From: Ulva prolifera
Lineage: Eukaryota > Chlorophyta > Ulvophyceae > Ulvales > Ulvaceae
DNA length: 64,000 nt
Assembly: GCA_023078555.1 (NCBI GenBank)
Contig: CM041200.1
Location: forward strand, 7,107,361-7,171,360
Direction of reading: 5' to 3'
Below are positions 1 to 11,677 of this stretch, in pieces (position 1 is the first letter of the stretch; each line of letters opens with the position of its first letter). Position numbers and translations under genes: made by a program. The notes beneath the pieces are model-generated. The model was not told the DNA's origin. It saw nothing but the letters and a program-made list of their open reading frames with translations, and searched no databases.

Positions 1-3000
1 GGAGCATTACCTGCAGCAGCAGTGGCTGCAGCGGCTGTACCAGCGCCAGCAGCAGCTCGCGCCTCCATCGGGCCCTGCGATGCATGTGCCGCCTCAGTAC
101 CCTAACCCCCATCACACGCCGTCTCAACATCACCCTCCGCAGCAGCCTCAGCGGCACCCCGCACAATCGCAACAGCCCACACCGCAGCCCACAACGTGCA
201 CCCCGCCACAGCACCTACATCCGCAGTACTTCCTGCCGCAGCAGCTCCATGCGCAGCAGGCGCCTGCCCAGAGACTCAGGCACGCGGGTGGCACCGCGCC
301 CGAGGCGCCCGGAGGCGTGCATGCACACCAGAGCGCACCATCAGGCTCTCAAGGCGTGCACCCGCAGCAGGCCGCAGCCACTCAGCAGGCCGCGGCCACT
401 CATGGCTGTGAACGACGGCAATCAGTGTGCACCAACACCCCCCCTGTCCACCCCCCTCCCCCATGCATGGACCTGGCTTGCATGCAGTAAGTTTGTAGCA
501 CTGGTGTCCAATCTGCATCCAGGTGCACATTCAGGCTGATTGCAATACTCTGCGGTCTGTGTTGGTGTTCTGCCTGTAATGCCCTCACTCTTGTCGTTCA
601 TATATGGAAATACCCTGATTGTGAGAGTATCCATGTTCAAACAGCACTCAGGCGAGGTTTGTGCATCTGGTGCATGCCGGACTTGTTTGTATGAAATTAG
701 TGCAACAGTGCACATGCATGCCGCCTGAGAACCAATACTGGTCCATGGCAAACACGCTGAGGGCATATTGATGGCTCCCATTTGTATGCGAATGCTCGTC
801 GGCTTGTTCTCTATGATCAGCATGGCTGAGGCACCATGCACGTCGCGCTGTGTGGCTGTGCTGCCAGGAACACATCCGGCCCGAATCTGAATTTGCAGTT
901 GTGATTGACTGGCACACTTGTCGGGCAGATGATTTGCCTGGAACACATCCTCGCTCACCGCCGCATGCGTGCTGTGCAGTTGCAGAGGGAGCAGGAGGTG
1001 ACACCCGATGCGCCGTTCAATGCTAGCACTGGTGCGGTGGGCGCCGGCCAGGCTCCTCCCCAGGTGGCACTGATGCTCCAGGGTCTGCCCCGGGGGATGC
1101 CGGGACAGTTTCTCGTGCCCTTCCCTGCATCAGGTCCGCCCCAGCTCCCCGTGAAATGCTGAGCAGTCACGTCTCTGCTTCCGCAGACCATTCCTTGATC
1201 TGGGCTCCCGTTTGAATGCGGAACACATGCGTGCAGACAGGCATCCACCCCGCCTGCCACCCTTCGGACTGAAGGCTCTTCGGTCCATGATATCAGCACT
1301 GCAACTCGCATGCGCATCAGCATCTTTGTTTTTCGTCACTTTCAGTCATCATTGTTGCTGTGGGGTCAGTATGCTGCCTGTGCAGAAATCTGTGGCCGTT
1401 GCGGTGCAGGCACGAGCACGCACGCCGGTGTTCACCCCTCTGGCCACAGGCTTGACGCGCAGCGGCCGATGCCTGTCGGCCTCCATCATGCGATGCCGGC
1501 AGCCGCTCAAGCAGGCCTCCCATTGCCGCCCGCCCGCCCTACTCCGCTGGACTCAGCCTGTTCGCCGCCGCCTTCAGCCACCACAGGCACCACAGGCACA
1601 CCTCCACAGCTCACACCGGTCTTGAGCGCGGGCACACCCCCGCAAACGCACGCTGACTCTGCTGCGCCAGGCCAGCGGCACGTCTCGCTGCCCATGGCCG
1701 TGGCCCCTGCGCTGTATCAGGGCTTCCTCGCGTCGGCACTTTTCAGCAGTTGGCCCGGCACACTCCCCACGCAGTATCTCACCATGCCCGGTTCATCATC
1801 CGGTCCTCCCCTGCCGCAGGAGGGCGGCGACGTGCGGCAGGGTTCACTCGGCGCCACCCCTTCCCCGGCTCCCTCACCCCTAACGTCCAGCAGCCCACAG
1901 ACCACCCCCCCTGCCGACCCGGCCGTGGAGCAGCTCGCCGTGCCGCCGCAGAAGGAGGCCGCAGGTGATGGCGGCGAGGGCGGCAGGGCGCCTGTCGCAG
2001 CCGCCGCGGCGCACGCGGGGGTGCCGAGGCTGATGCAGCACTTCCAGGGCCCGAGCATGCAGGCCCTTGCATCGCTGGACATCCCACAGCCGACGAGCAA
2101 CTCGGAGGTCGTGATGCTCGAGCAGCTGCTGCGCAACCTCGACAAGGTGCAGCACAAGCTGACGCACGACCAGGACAACACGGCCACGCACCTCGAGAAC
2201 CTGGTGCAGGACATGCTGGTGCGCGCCCCGTGCCGAGCATCTTGGTGCGCTGGGCAGCGCCCTAGCGCCAATCCGCCCGCGATGTTACTGTTGTGCTGTC
2301 AGGATGAAACGCTGCATGGATGGTGTTTTGGTCTGAGTGGCCGGCCCGCATTTGTGGGCAGTTTGGGGTGTTGGTCGGGTCGCTGTGGTGCGGACAGTGG
2401 CGTCGCCGGTGGTGGCAACTTCGACCATGCGCTGTTACTTGAGCATCACGGAAGCGCTCGCACAGCCGTCAGCTCCCCCATGACAGCTCATCAGCAAACA
2501 CTCCTGAGCAGAGCTCCGCCGTTGCTCACGCAGTCACCATCACTGTCTTACTCCACACTCAAACGCACTTCGACACCCCGATCCACACACCGCACGCCAC
2601 CCAAGCACCTCCACCCACACAGACGCCGCAGCCACAACAAAGTTCTGGGTCCAATGCCGACGTGGCATGTCTCTTGCAAGCCCATGCATCACTCAAACAT
2701 GCATTGCAACCAACCAAAGGCCTGCGCATGGATCCACGGGGGGTTGCAGAGTCTGATCCATCATGGCGATTGTGTCTCCGGGCTTGAGTTTTGGCAAGGT
2801 TGTCCAAGTCTTGCTTCTGCATTGCTTCAGGCAGCTGACATGCATGCAGGGCCGGAGCGCGGGTGCGTCGACGTCCAGCGGCCACGGCGGCTCCCGCTTC
2901 ATTGCCGACGCCCACCGCGCGCTCCTCAAGTCCACCAACATCACACAGGATCTGCACCACAATGGCCCTGTGGGCACCTCCGCCCCTGCCCCCGCCCCGT

Positions 3001-4415
3001 CCGGGCCCATCGCAGCAGGGGAATTTGATGAGGCAATCATGAAGCAGATCCGCGAAGCGGCCCACGCGGCTGCCGCGGCCGCCGACCCCCGACTTGCGAT
3101 CGCGGCGCTTGCCCCGCTCTCGCCGACTGCACTGGCCGGGCAGGCACACGCGGCGGTGTCGGAGCCGACCCGTGCTGTTGCAGCGAAGCCGCCGCAACGC
3201 TCCCCCAGCGCCGCGACCGCCCCGGCAGCGATCGCAGACCCTGCGGCCGCGGCCGCCCAGCCGCTGCCGGCGTCCAGTGCGCCTGCTGCAGCCGTGAGCG
3301 AGCCACCGGTCAACGTGCAGGAGTCCGGCGGCGGCACCGCCGGTGCCGCGAGCAACGCCGCGGCACTCTGGCAGTCATCCGGAGCGTCGGCGGCGCGGAG
3401 CGGCCCGGTGGAGGCGAGCAGCCGTGCGGCCCCCCGCGTGGTGCGGGCCCGGGAGGACGCACCGAGTGGGGGCACCGATGAGTCTGGAGCGACGCGGGAG
3501 AGCGGCAGCGTGCGCACGAGCAGCCGCGCCGCCGCGAGTGCATCTGCAGGCGTCTCGCAGCATCTGGAGGCATCTCTTCTGCTCGACGGCAGCTCCGTGG
3601 CCCCCTCCAGGCCGCGCCCGGCGGTGCAGGAGATGCTGGCCCCTGCTGACGAAACAATGGTGGCAACTTCACAGCCGCAGACCGTTCCGCAGCAGCTGCA
3701 GCCTCCACAGACCGCGTCGAACTGGATGGTTGGAGTCCATGGCCCAGCAATGTATCCCGGGGCGGTGGCGCAGAACGGCACGCTATCGCGGGGTTTGCGC
3801 AGCGGCCAGAGTTCTGTGCATGATGTGCCCGGCAGCTTCGAGGCGGTGCCGGAGACGGGCGTGGCAGCGTTGGCGCACGGCGACGCCAGAAGCGGGGATG
3901 TGGACGCCGCCAACCCCCAGGGCTGGGAGCAGGAGCAGAAGGCTGCGGCGGCGCTAAGCAGCCAGCGGCCAGAGTCGCATGCTGCCGGTGCCATGCAGAC
4001 AGCGTCCACGGCGCCCGATGAGAGCGCGCAAGGGAGCCACGCGCCCGGCCTTGCCGCCGTGCGGCACAGCGTGCATTGGCAGCCAAGCAGAGTCGGGAGC
4101 GGCGGCGGAGATGGCGGCACGGTAGTGGAGGCCGGCAGCGGTGCCGGCGGCGGCAGCGCCGGTGCCAGGGATGGCGTGGAAGGTGGCAGTGATGAGAGCG
4201 CCCGCGCGATGACAGAGTCAAGCCGCCCCGCACAGCAGAGCGTGGCGCAGCCGCCGCAGCGGTCGTCAGAGGACGCTGTGGAAGGGGCCTCCGCGGTGCG
4301 GGCGGATGCGGCCGGCGTCGCTGTGGACCCCCGCGTCGGCGGGGGCGGCAGCGGCACTGCAGAAAATACCGTCGTGAAGCCTGGCCCGTCTGGCGAGGGC
4401 GGCCCATCTTCCTGA
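1..4415 (+). CDS. Gln/Ala/Ser-rich protein, 3' part, unknown function
   Basis: The reading frame is already open at base 2, so the N terminus lies outside the window. Four exons join in phase: 1-424, 980-1133, 1410-2218 and 2850-4415 (stop TGA). The first exon is Gln/Pro/His-rich. The third ends with a likely coiled coil (MLEQLLRNLDKVQHKL, about 2118-2165). The fourth opens with a short ordered stretch (EFDEAIMKQIREAAHAA) and then becomes low-complexity Ala/Ser/Gly/Pro to the end. Nothing matches a family I can name. Such composition is common in green-algal regulatory or scaffold proteins, so a nuclear regulator is possible but unproven. The exon chain rests on splice-site phase agreement (0, 1 and 0), since there is no homologue to lean on. 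Confidence 0.55.
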
Positions 4416-7150
4416 GTGGTGCTGCGACGTGCGTGCACCCTTCAGCTGCAGCGGCGTCAGCTGTCATCAGCTCGGCTGCACTTTTCACCCTGAGGTGCTG
4501 TGCAGAGGCCATGTTGTGCACGCGGGCTCGCTGGGTGGGAAGCAAGTGAAGCGCGCTGCACAGGGTGGTGTTCTCTGATTGTGGTCAGGTGGTGGTGGGA
4601 CTGATACGGGAATGGCACAGGGGTGGCAGATTCTGTTGTTGGTATTTCAACAGTAGTTGGACTCAACAACAGGCGGTGGCATTCTTGGGCATGAATGTCT
4701 TGGTATGGTTTTTGGTGGTGCCGTTGTGGGTGGTGAATTGCGCATGTGCGTCGCAAGAGCGAGCATGCGGCTGGAGTGCATCGGGGGCATGCATGTGCAT
4801 TGAGTGATTCGCTGGCAGGCCGTGCGCAAGGACCTGCAAAGAATGCCAGTGCGATGGCGGCATGCTCATGTCTGCCCTCGACGCGATGGGTCACACTTGG
4901 ACGATCGGCCAATTCTGGGATGGTCTCCTATGGGAAGACGCCAGCAAGTGTGCACTCATGGTGACTCTGCATCTGCTTGTCCGATGTGCATGCATGCCCT
5001 GTAGGGCTTGGGTGGGTCAATGAAGTGGAGGCGCGGGCTTCCACATAGAGTGGCTTGATTGGCGATGTGTGCTGGTCGGCAAAGCATGCCTGCCGTGCGG
5101 CAAGGCACTCCAGACAGTGGCAGGGTCTGGCATCTGACCGCTCCCTGCGGATTGTAGCAGTCCTGGTGTGCGGCTGACAGCCCCTGTAGCCATGCGCCGG
5201 CCACTGTGTCGCCGTGCAGCGGGTGTGCGGCTACGGTGCCTGCAGGCCGCACAGCGCAGCCTTGCCAGCTCTACGTGGCTGCGGGGGGCGTGGGGCAGGG
5301 CTCTGCCATGCATTGCGCATGGGCGAGGCTGTCGGTGAGGACGCTGCGAGGGTGGCCGCAGGCGGCCGCGACTCTGCCGTTGTAGCAGTCGCAGCTCAGT
5401 GACTCCGCGGCATTTCGTCCGTGGGATTCGGAGGCAGAGGTTCAGTGTGAATGTCTGCATTTCATGCATGCGCACATCACAGGGCGGTTTGGCACGCCAT
5501 GGTGTGGCGCGGGGATGCTTCCCGCGATTGGGGCAGGTTTGATGCGCGCGATCAGTGGCTGGCATGCATGGCAGTACCATGGCGATCCCATCACACGTAC
5601 AGGCGTGAGCCTGTCAACATTATAAAGATAGGGTGTTTGGCCCTGTAGCGTTGGACATGGCGTGCATGTTGTCTGTGGCCTGTAGGGACGGCGGCGACTG
5701 TGGTGTTGTGGTGTAGGCCCTGGATGTTCCGGTCAGAGTTTCCTGGCAACCTGATAGAGAGCTGACTCACTGGTTGCTTGCAACATGTATCAATCGGTGC
5801 ACATTGGCCAAAGTGGCTGCAGAAATTCGTGAGCCTGAAACGCTCACGGCACTTCAATGTGTATGGCATGGACTTGCTGTGCTCATTGTAGTCTCGATTC
5901 TCATGACATGCCCGGGTGACCTCATCGTGGCCTGCAGCAGATGCAGTGTGTATTGTTTCAGAACATGAACAAGTTGCAATGTCCAGTCACGACTTCCCAA
6001 CAGATTCGCATGCAGTGCCTCATCGCAGTGCGCATTTACTACGTTGCACCACCATAAACTTGTCCCAGAAACTCACAGGCTCCAGCGGGTTGTTTCCTCA
6101 TGGTTGGAAAAATATGACACGTGAGGTACGATAGATGATCAGCACCCATGACAGCCCAGATGAATGCAGAGTGATAGACCAGAGCAGGTGTGGCAGCTGA
6201 TCAGCACCTGCTGGTCCGTCACCGCCATGCAGAATGAGGACATTGGTGTTGCGCCCAAACACATTGGTGTTGCGCCCAAATGGAGACCAAATCTACTACC
6301 GCTTTGCTGCAGCCTCACAAGAACATCACCTGGTGACCAGGGCTGCTGAATCAGCAGTCAAGCTTAACAGCTCTTCTTTCAATGGATGCACTGACTTGTG
6401 TGGCCGAAACGGATTCTTGAAAAGGTCTGAGTTTGATGCAAATACATTTCATGTCAGACCGTACTTTTGATCTCTGATGTATGCCTTGTGTACCAAAGAA
6501 TTGCTCTGGGCAAGTGTATGCGCGCAGCATGGTTGTGTTGAATCACATGATGTTGTTCGGGCGCAGTTTTCATATTTGTGATACGGTCTATAATGCTGTT
6601 ATCCCTGAGACTAGGTTACTGTCTTGCACAATGCGGATGGGCACGGGCCGTTGCAGACGCCCGTGCTGCTAAACAGCTTGCCAAGCAAGCATGCTTGGCA
6701 TTGCATCGACGCGGCATTGACAACAATGGGATCGGAACACCCAGAAGCACTACTTTTTTTCTCACAGAAGCAGCTGACCTGTCTAGACTGCCTCAGAATA
6801 CTTCATCATGGCAACTCTAGATCACTACCTCCAATCGCGCACCTAGACTGCTAACAATGCCATTTGATCAGAGGTTCCAGCATGTAAAATCGTTAGATTA
6901 ATGGTCGAGGTTCTCAGCTGAGTTGGTACAACGAGACATGCCTCACAATTGCTGAGAGCAAGGTGTGTGACAACCATCTAGTCCAGCTAAGTCTACAGTA
7001 ATCTTTTACCAACTCATTGACCAAGCAGCTATCGATTTGACTTGCAGCTATCGGCCAGACATCGGATAGAGTGTTGCAGTGCACTAGACGGTCAGCATCC
7101 TGTATGCAAGGTAGAGGCTTACACGCCGAGTTGAGTTGTGGTGGTCATGT
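4416..7150. other. Intergenic, no gene recognised
   Basis: This holds the 3' flank of the Gln/Ala-rich gene and then sequence of lower GC towards 6-7 kb. Open frames here are short and lack family motifs. One 21-base tandem duplication (unit starting CATTGGTGTTGCGCCCAAA) lies at 6241-6281. Confidence 0.5.
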
Positions 7151-7164
7151 GGTTACAAAGGACA

Positions 7165-7262
7165 GAGGCCGGGTATCAGGCCGTTCCTAGGAATCCATCC
7201 GCAAATCCACTCAGTCATGGCACTGGGCCGGGTACGAGCACGCACCACAGCCCTGCCGGTGA
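7165..7262 (+). repeat. Dispersed repeat, copy 1 (second copy at 53.74 kb)
   Basis: About 95 bases, from ACAAAGGACAGAGGCCG to CGCACCACAGCC, align with 53738-53832 with only scattered differences. The shared core includes AATCCATCCGCAAATCC here against AATCCACTCGCAAATCC there. It lies inside the copia-like fragment, so both copies are probably pieces of one element family. Confidence 0.6.
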
Positions 7263-7962
7263 TGGCAGCCAAAGATTGCAGACCCACACGGAGCACAAGA
7301 GCATTCCCCTTGCACAACGTCACACTCAACCGGCGCAGGGCATTCGTCGCAAAAAGAGCACGGTTCACCTTACCACACCGAGACGCAACCTCCGCCAGCC
7401 GATTCAAGTGATTCATGGTAGGCTGTCCCAAGCGACCATGCGTCTCATGCGATAACGGCGCAAAACTGTATGCATCAGGGTCGACGTCGTACAAACGACA
7501 AGCAGTGCGTTTCTGCACGTCCCGCGTCTCCGCAGCACCCCCGTCCTCCCGGGCCGCTCGGCCGCACTCGGTATCAGCACAGGGGTTCACGACCGACACA
7601 TCCCCTACGCACAAAGCGTCACCTGGCGGCATAAACATGATGTCCCTCATGCGCCGTCGCCTGCGCGGCAGCGGCCTCCTCCCCAGGCCCCGCCGGATCC
7701 TGGCCACCCGGCGCCGCTGCCGCCGCGAGGGCCGCAGCCTGCGCTGCGTCTGGCGCGTGGCGCCCCATCTGGGCGCTGTTCCCAGTATCGGCATCGGCGG
7801 CCGCAACAGTCGTAGGTGCCGGCGCCGCGGCCGCGTGCGGGCTGCATCTCCCATCTCGGGCTGCATGGTGGTCATGTGGTGATGTGGTGGTTGGCTGAGC
7901 TGTATGTTGCACGCATGGCGCATGTACTGCAGTTTCCAACAAGCTGGTCCGGACCATATGGA

Positions 7963-7990
7963 CCCAAGCTGTCCATATGGACAGCTTGGG
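7963..7990. repeat. Perfect 28-base palindrome
   Basis: The half site CCCAAGCTGTCCAT is followed immediately by its exact reverse complement with no spacer. The CCATATGG core also occurs just upstream, after GGTCCGGA. No gene start is nearby. Confidence 0.8.
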
Positions 7991-8019
7991 TGCCTCCAGC
8001 TCTCAGTCATCATGATCAC

Positions 8020-11000
8020 AGTGATACGGCGGCGTTGATTGGTTGTGTGGCAAATACCTAATCAGCATGCAGCAGTTATGTGACCTGTTCACTCGGTGCT
8101 GCAGACTGATGGTCAATGTGTGTCATTGCTGGCCATCAGGTGGGTGCTGGCCATCAGGTGGGTGCTGGCCATCAGTATGAGCACACCATCGATGTGAGTG
8201 CTACACGTGCACAGTATCTCGAGATAGCCGTGCCAATGACGTGACGGGCACATCTTGTCCGTGTCCCACCTGGCGCAAGCTACCTGGTGGACACCGGACA
8301 CAAAGCAGCCTGTCCTGTGGCAGTTACCACCCGATAAGGCTTTGTGCATGTGGTCAACATTGTGGTGAAGCTGATGTCGACGTGCGTGCAGCTACACGCA
8401 CATCCCGATTCCTCGATCTCATACGGCGTCAGCCAGGTTTCTACTGCTGAGCACCATCACTTTTGCCTGGTCAGTGGGGCCCGGTCTCGTCCATGATCCA
8501 TACAGCATTACCGCGCTATGCATGCAGGCTCTGCCATGCATAGCACGGCTTTGCTCGCGCAATCTGCAGCACTGCGACGTCCGCGCACCTGTAAACACGT
8601 CCAGCGAGGCAGACCCCCAGTTTTCCCATCCGAAAGCGGCGCAAGCTGCTCTTGCGCAGCTGCGCGCAGGTCCTTTTTGTCGCTCTGACATGCCTTCGCA
8701 TTGTGCCGCACGCTGCCAACCGCACGCACTGGTCGGAGACGCCTCGAGCGTGGTTCGCGGCAATGCAAGAAACTGCGCGTGTACACGCGTAGGTAGCTGG
8801 CACGTGCGCATGCTGAATCAGCCCACTATTCACAGCCAGGTGCTCCAAGCCACAGCGTTCAAGTGTGGGAAGCAGGGCACACGTGAATGTATGCAAACGC
8901 GTGGGGAAAACGCGCAGGCTACGTGCGAGTTCGGGCTAGCCGGTCGCAGCTTCATACGATTCTTGGAACTCGGGCAGACATGCATCCCATGGCGCTACTG
9001 AAGGGGTTGGTTAAGCTTACGGATGCATTCCGCCTGAAGAATTCAGAGTCGTTCCGGGCCAGCCTCAAAGCCGCCCGGCGCAGTTGTGGCTGCGAAGCAG
9101 ATGGCTGCAATCGAGCTCGAGGCGAGGATGTCATCGTTGGGTCGTGAGGTCGGCGCAGCGCGCGCGCATTGATCAGCACACAGCTAATGCATGATGCCAT
9201 GGAATGGCATTCCAGCGCGGCACCGAGGTGGGTCCCTTGTAGCTTAGTTGGCGCACCACTCCTCGCCAAGCATGCAGACCACGAGAGATAGAACAATTGC
9301 AGTCGTCCAGGTGTTGTTCCGGTTCCCGACGAGAAGTTCGAGCGTCTTGGCCTGCAATGATTCAGTTGCAATTGCATTGAAAATCATCGAGGGCACTTTG
9401 ACCTGCCGAATGTAACACACGTCCCGCGCGGCAATGAAGCTTAGATAGGCAAGATTAGTTTGACCTGTTGGGTTGACGTGGTCCTGCGCTGTCTGTGGGA
9501 AACGCAGGTTCGTGCTTCAAGACCGCTTCCGGCACCTCCGCAACGAACAGGTGTGTTGCCGCATGCACAGCCTGGGACAAGATAGAAGCATAGTATTCAG
9601 TTTTGTGGAATTTCTTCGTATATTATGGCAATTCTGTAGCAGCGCATCGGGCGAGCTAGGCGTTCTGCGACGTGACCAGGGCTTATGCGCGAGGTGCCAA
9701 CTGTACACCGAAGCTCAGTGGCCGGCCACGCGTTGACAGACAACATCAAAGTGGCTGCAATTCAGTCTGCAAGGCTCTCACACCTCGCTATACCTTTGAA
9801 TTATTCTGTGTCTCGGAGCACCGCACGCCAGGAGCTGGGCATGCACACATGGCCGTCACGCCTGATGCACACACCACCTGCTTGCTTTCACTGAGTTCAG
9901 CTGTGAGCTTGCCCGGGCAGTCCTTCGCACAGCTCGCGACCGTCGCACTGCAATCCTAGACCTGCAGATATTCGGCGATGTGTACTTGGCTGCTCGAAAT
10001 AACAGCTTCGGACGGCACAAACCCGCGCGAGGCTCGATGCAACTGAAGCCCATCAGCGCAGGGCTTGTATGGACACCAGCGCGGCGTCTCGCTTGCACCG
10101 GAACGCAAGCCCATGAGCATCTTATTTGGCGCCCTTTTGTTGTTCCATGCGAGCATAATGATCGGGCCTCCGAACTACAGTGACGTGCGAACAGTGACCT
10201 GCTTTGACACGGCGTGCGCGTACATGGCGCTGTGCTTTCTCATGGCGACGACATCCGCATCGTGCCTGTCCCGGGCCATGCCACATCTGCACAAATCTGC
10301 CATCAGTTTGTTCGTGCCCATAAGCCATTTATCACGCAGGGCAGCGCGGGTGGCTGCGCGCATTGTCCGCGGCGAACCTTCGTGGGCCACGATTTGTGGC
10401 TCACCTGTCCGAGTGAACGACAAAGTCCGGTGCCTTGTGCGCATCTTCTGCCGCGTTGATGGCGCGTAACTGATTCCACCAGCCCGATGCATTGCGATGG
10501 GCTCCGTCAGGCTGAGCACCGGCGTCCGAACGCGTTCACTGATGGCCACCTCCTGCGCAGCCAGCGAGAAAGAGCCAGGCACCACGCAGCTGTCTTGAAT
10601 GCATGCCGACCGTTCGCATGATGCAACATTGTCAATGCGTGACCACAGAAGCCATCGATGCTTTGGCACAGCAGACTGTTGCGCCTGCTGGTGACAGGAT
10701 CTCCAGGCAGCAACGTGCATCCAAATTTGCTGCAGAATTCGAGCATGCCATCGCGTCGCTCAAGCAGGTGCTTGGAGACGGCCACTCTCCCGGTGCACAA
10801 GGCGGGCGTGCTACAGCCGTCTCCTGTCCTGAACTCAGTCGTTGCAGAGTCTGACACATTGTCGGGGCTTGCACCGCTGCTGGCGAACGATCGCTTGCGT
10901 CTCGTCCTAGGTCCGTGTCCTGTGGCCACACGAGACAGATTCTCTGGCCAAGCATCAGCACTTCGCGATGCGCAGTGAGCTGTCGTCACTTCAGCCACAC

Positions 11001-11677
11001 TTCCCGCCCAGCTTCACCGCCGTCGCAACGGCCACCAGACAACGGCGGCCCAGTCAGTGTCACTCACAGCAGATCAGCTGCCAGCATTGCTGCACAGCCT
11101 TCTCTGCCTTGGCCTCTGTGTCCTCCTAGCCAGCCACCGCATTCCCTCCGTTGGTTCATAGATCGACCCACCTTCAACACACCCCCATGCCTGCATCCCC
11201 CATGCCTGCATGGGGCCTGCCTCAGCAGGCATGGTGGCTGCTGAGCTGTTGCGCCGTTTCAGAAGTTGCCTGTTTGTCAAGTTGCTCTATACAACGTGGT
11301 GCATCGCAGCAGGCAGCACTGTGGGCATGTCCCTGCATCTGCACAAGAGAAATGCCGATCCACGTCGCAAGCAAGCTGATCCCTCGCCAGGATGCCTGCG
11401 GTGCATACTCCCCTTGTAGCTTCGGCACTGGCGGTGCTGCTCCATTGCCTGGCCTCACTAGCGACCCACCTCCGCCGTCTGCCCAATCCCGCATCGCTCT
11501 TCCCGGCAGACACGCCAACAACAGCACATTGCCATGCACAACTGGTGCGAAACGCCCTCCATCTCACGCCCTCTGAAACTGCAGGACGCGCAGCCAACTC
11601 GGCCACTCGTTCCCCCCTGGCCCCCATCCTACACACAACCCTGTGACATCCCAGCACTGCGGACGCCCGCCCGCGCT
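8020..11677. other. Gene-poor region, possible decayed retroelement DNA
   Basis: No convincing coding exon was found. The GC-rich blocks at 8.5-9.2 and 9.9-11.0 kb carry medium-length open frames on both strands, but none shows a motif I can name. An 18-base unit (GCTGGCCATCAGGTGGGT) is repeated about 2.7 times at 8128-8176. The last 600 bases (11.08-11.68 kb) are the 5' flank of the F-box/LRR gene. Confidence 0.45.

Larger units (their letters stand above)
7150..8020 (-). mobile_element. Ty1/copia-like fragment (fossil)
   Basis: A minus-strand frame reads SFAPLSHETHGRLGQPTMNH near 7.41-7.47 kb. This resembles the GAG-pre-integrase segment (the WHRRLGH-type motif) of Ty1/copia polyproteins. 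Only this part is recognisable; no reverse transcriptase motif or terminal repeats were seen. It is clearly broken and truncated, so probably old. The identification rests on one short motif. Confidence 0.35.

Noticed and set aside
2693-4438. 581-codon minus-strand frame opposite the Gln/Ala-rich gene
   Set aside because: It mirrors the Ala/Ser-rich plus-strand exon, which has supported splice sites and a stop; the reverse frame is compositional.
8128-8176. CRISPR-like short repeats
   Set aside because: Direct 18-base units without spacers in a eukaryotic intergenic region; a simple tandem repeat.
8500-11000. Further copia coding regions on the minus strand
   Set aside because: Several medium frames look vaguely polyprotein-like, but no integrase or reverse transcriptase motif could be identified, so I did not extend the fossil call.
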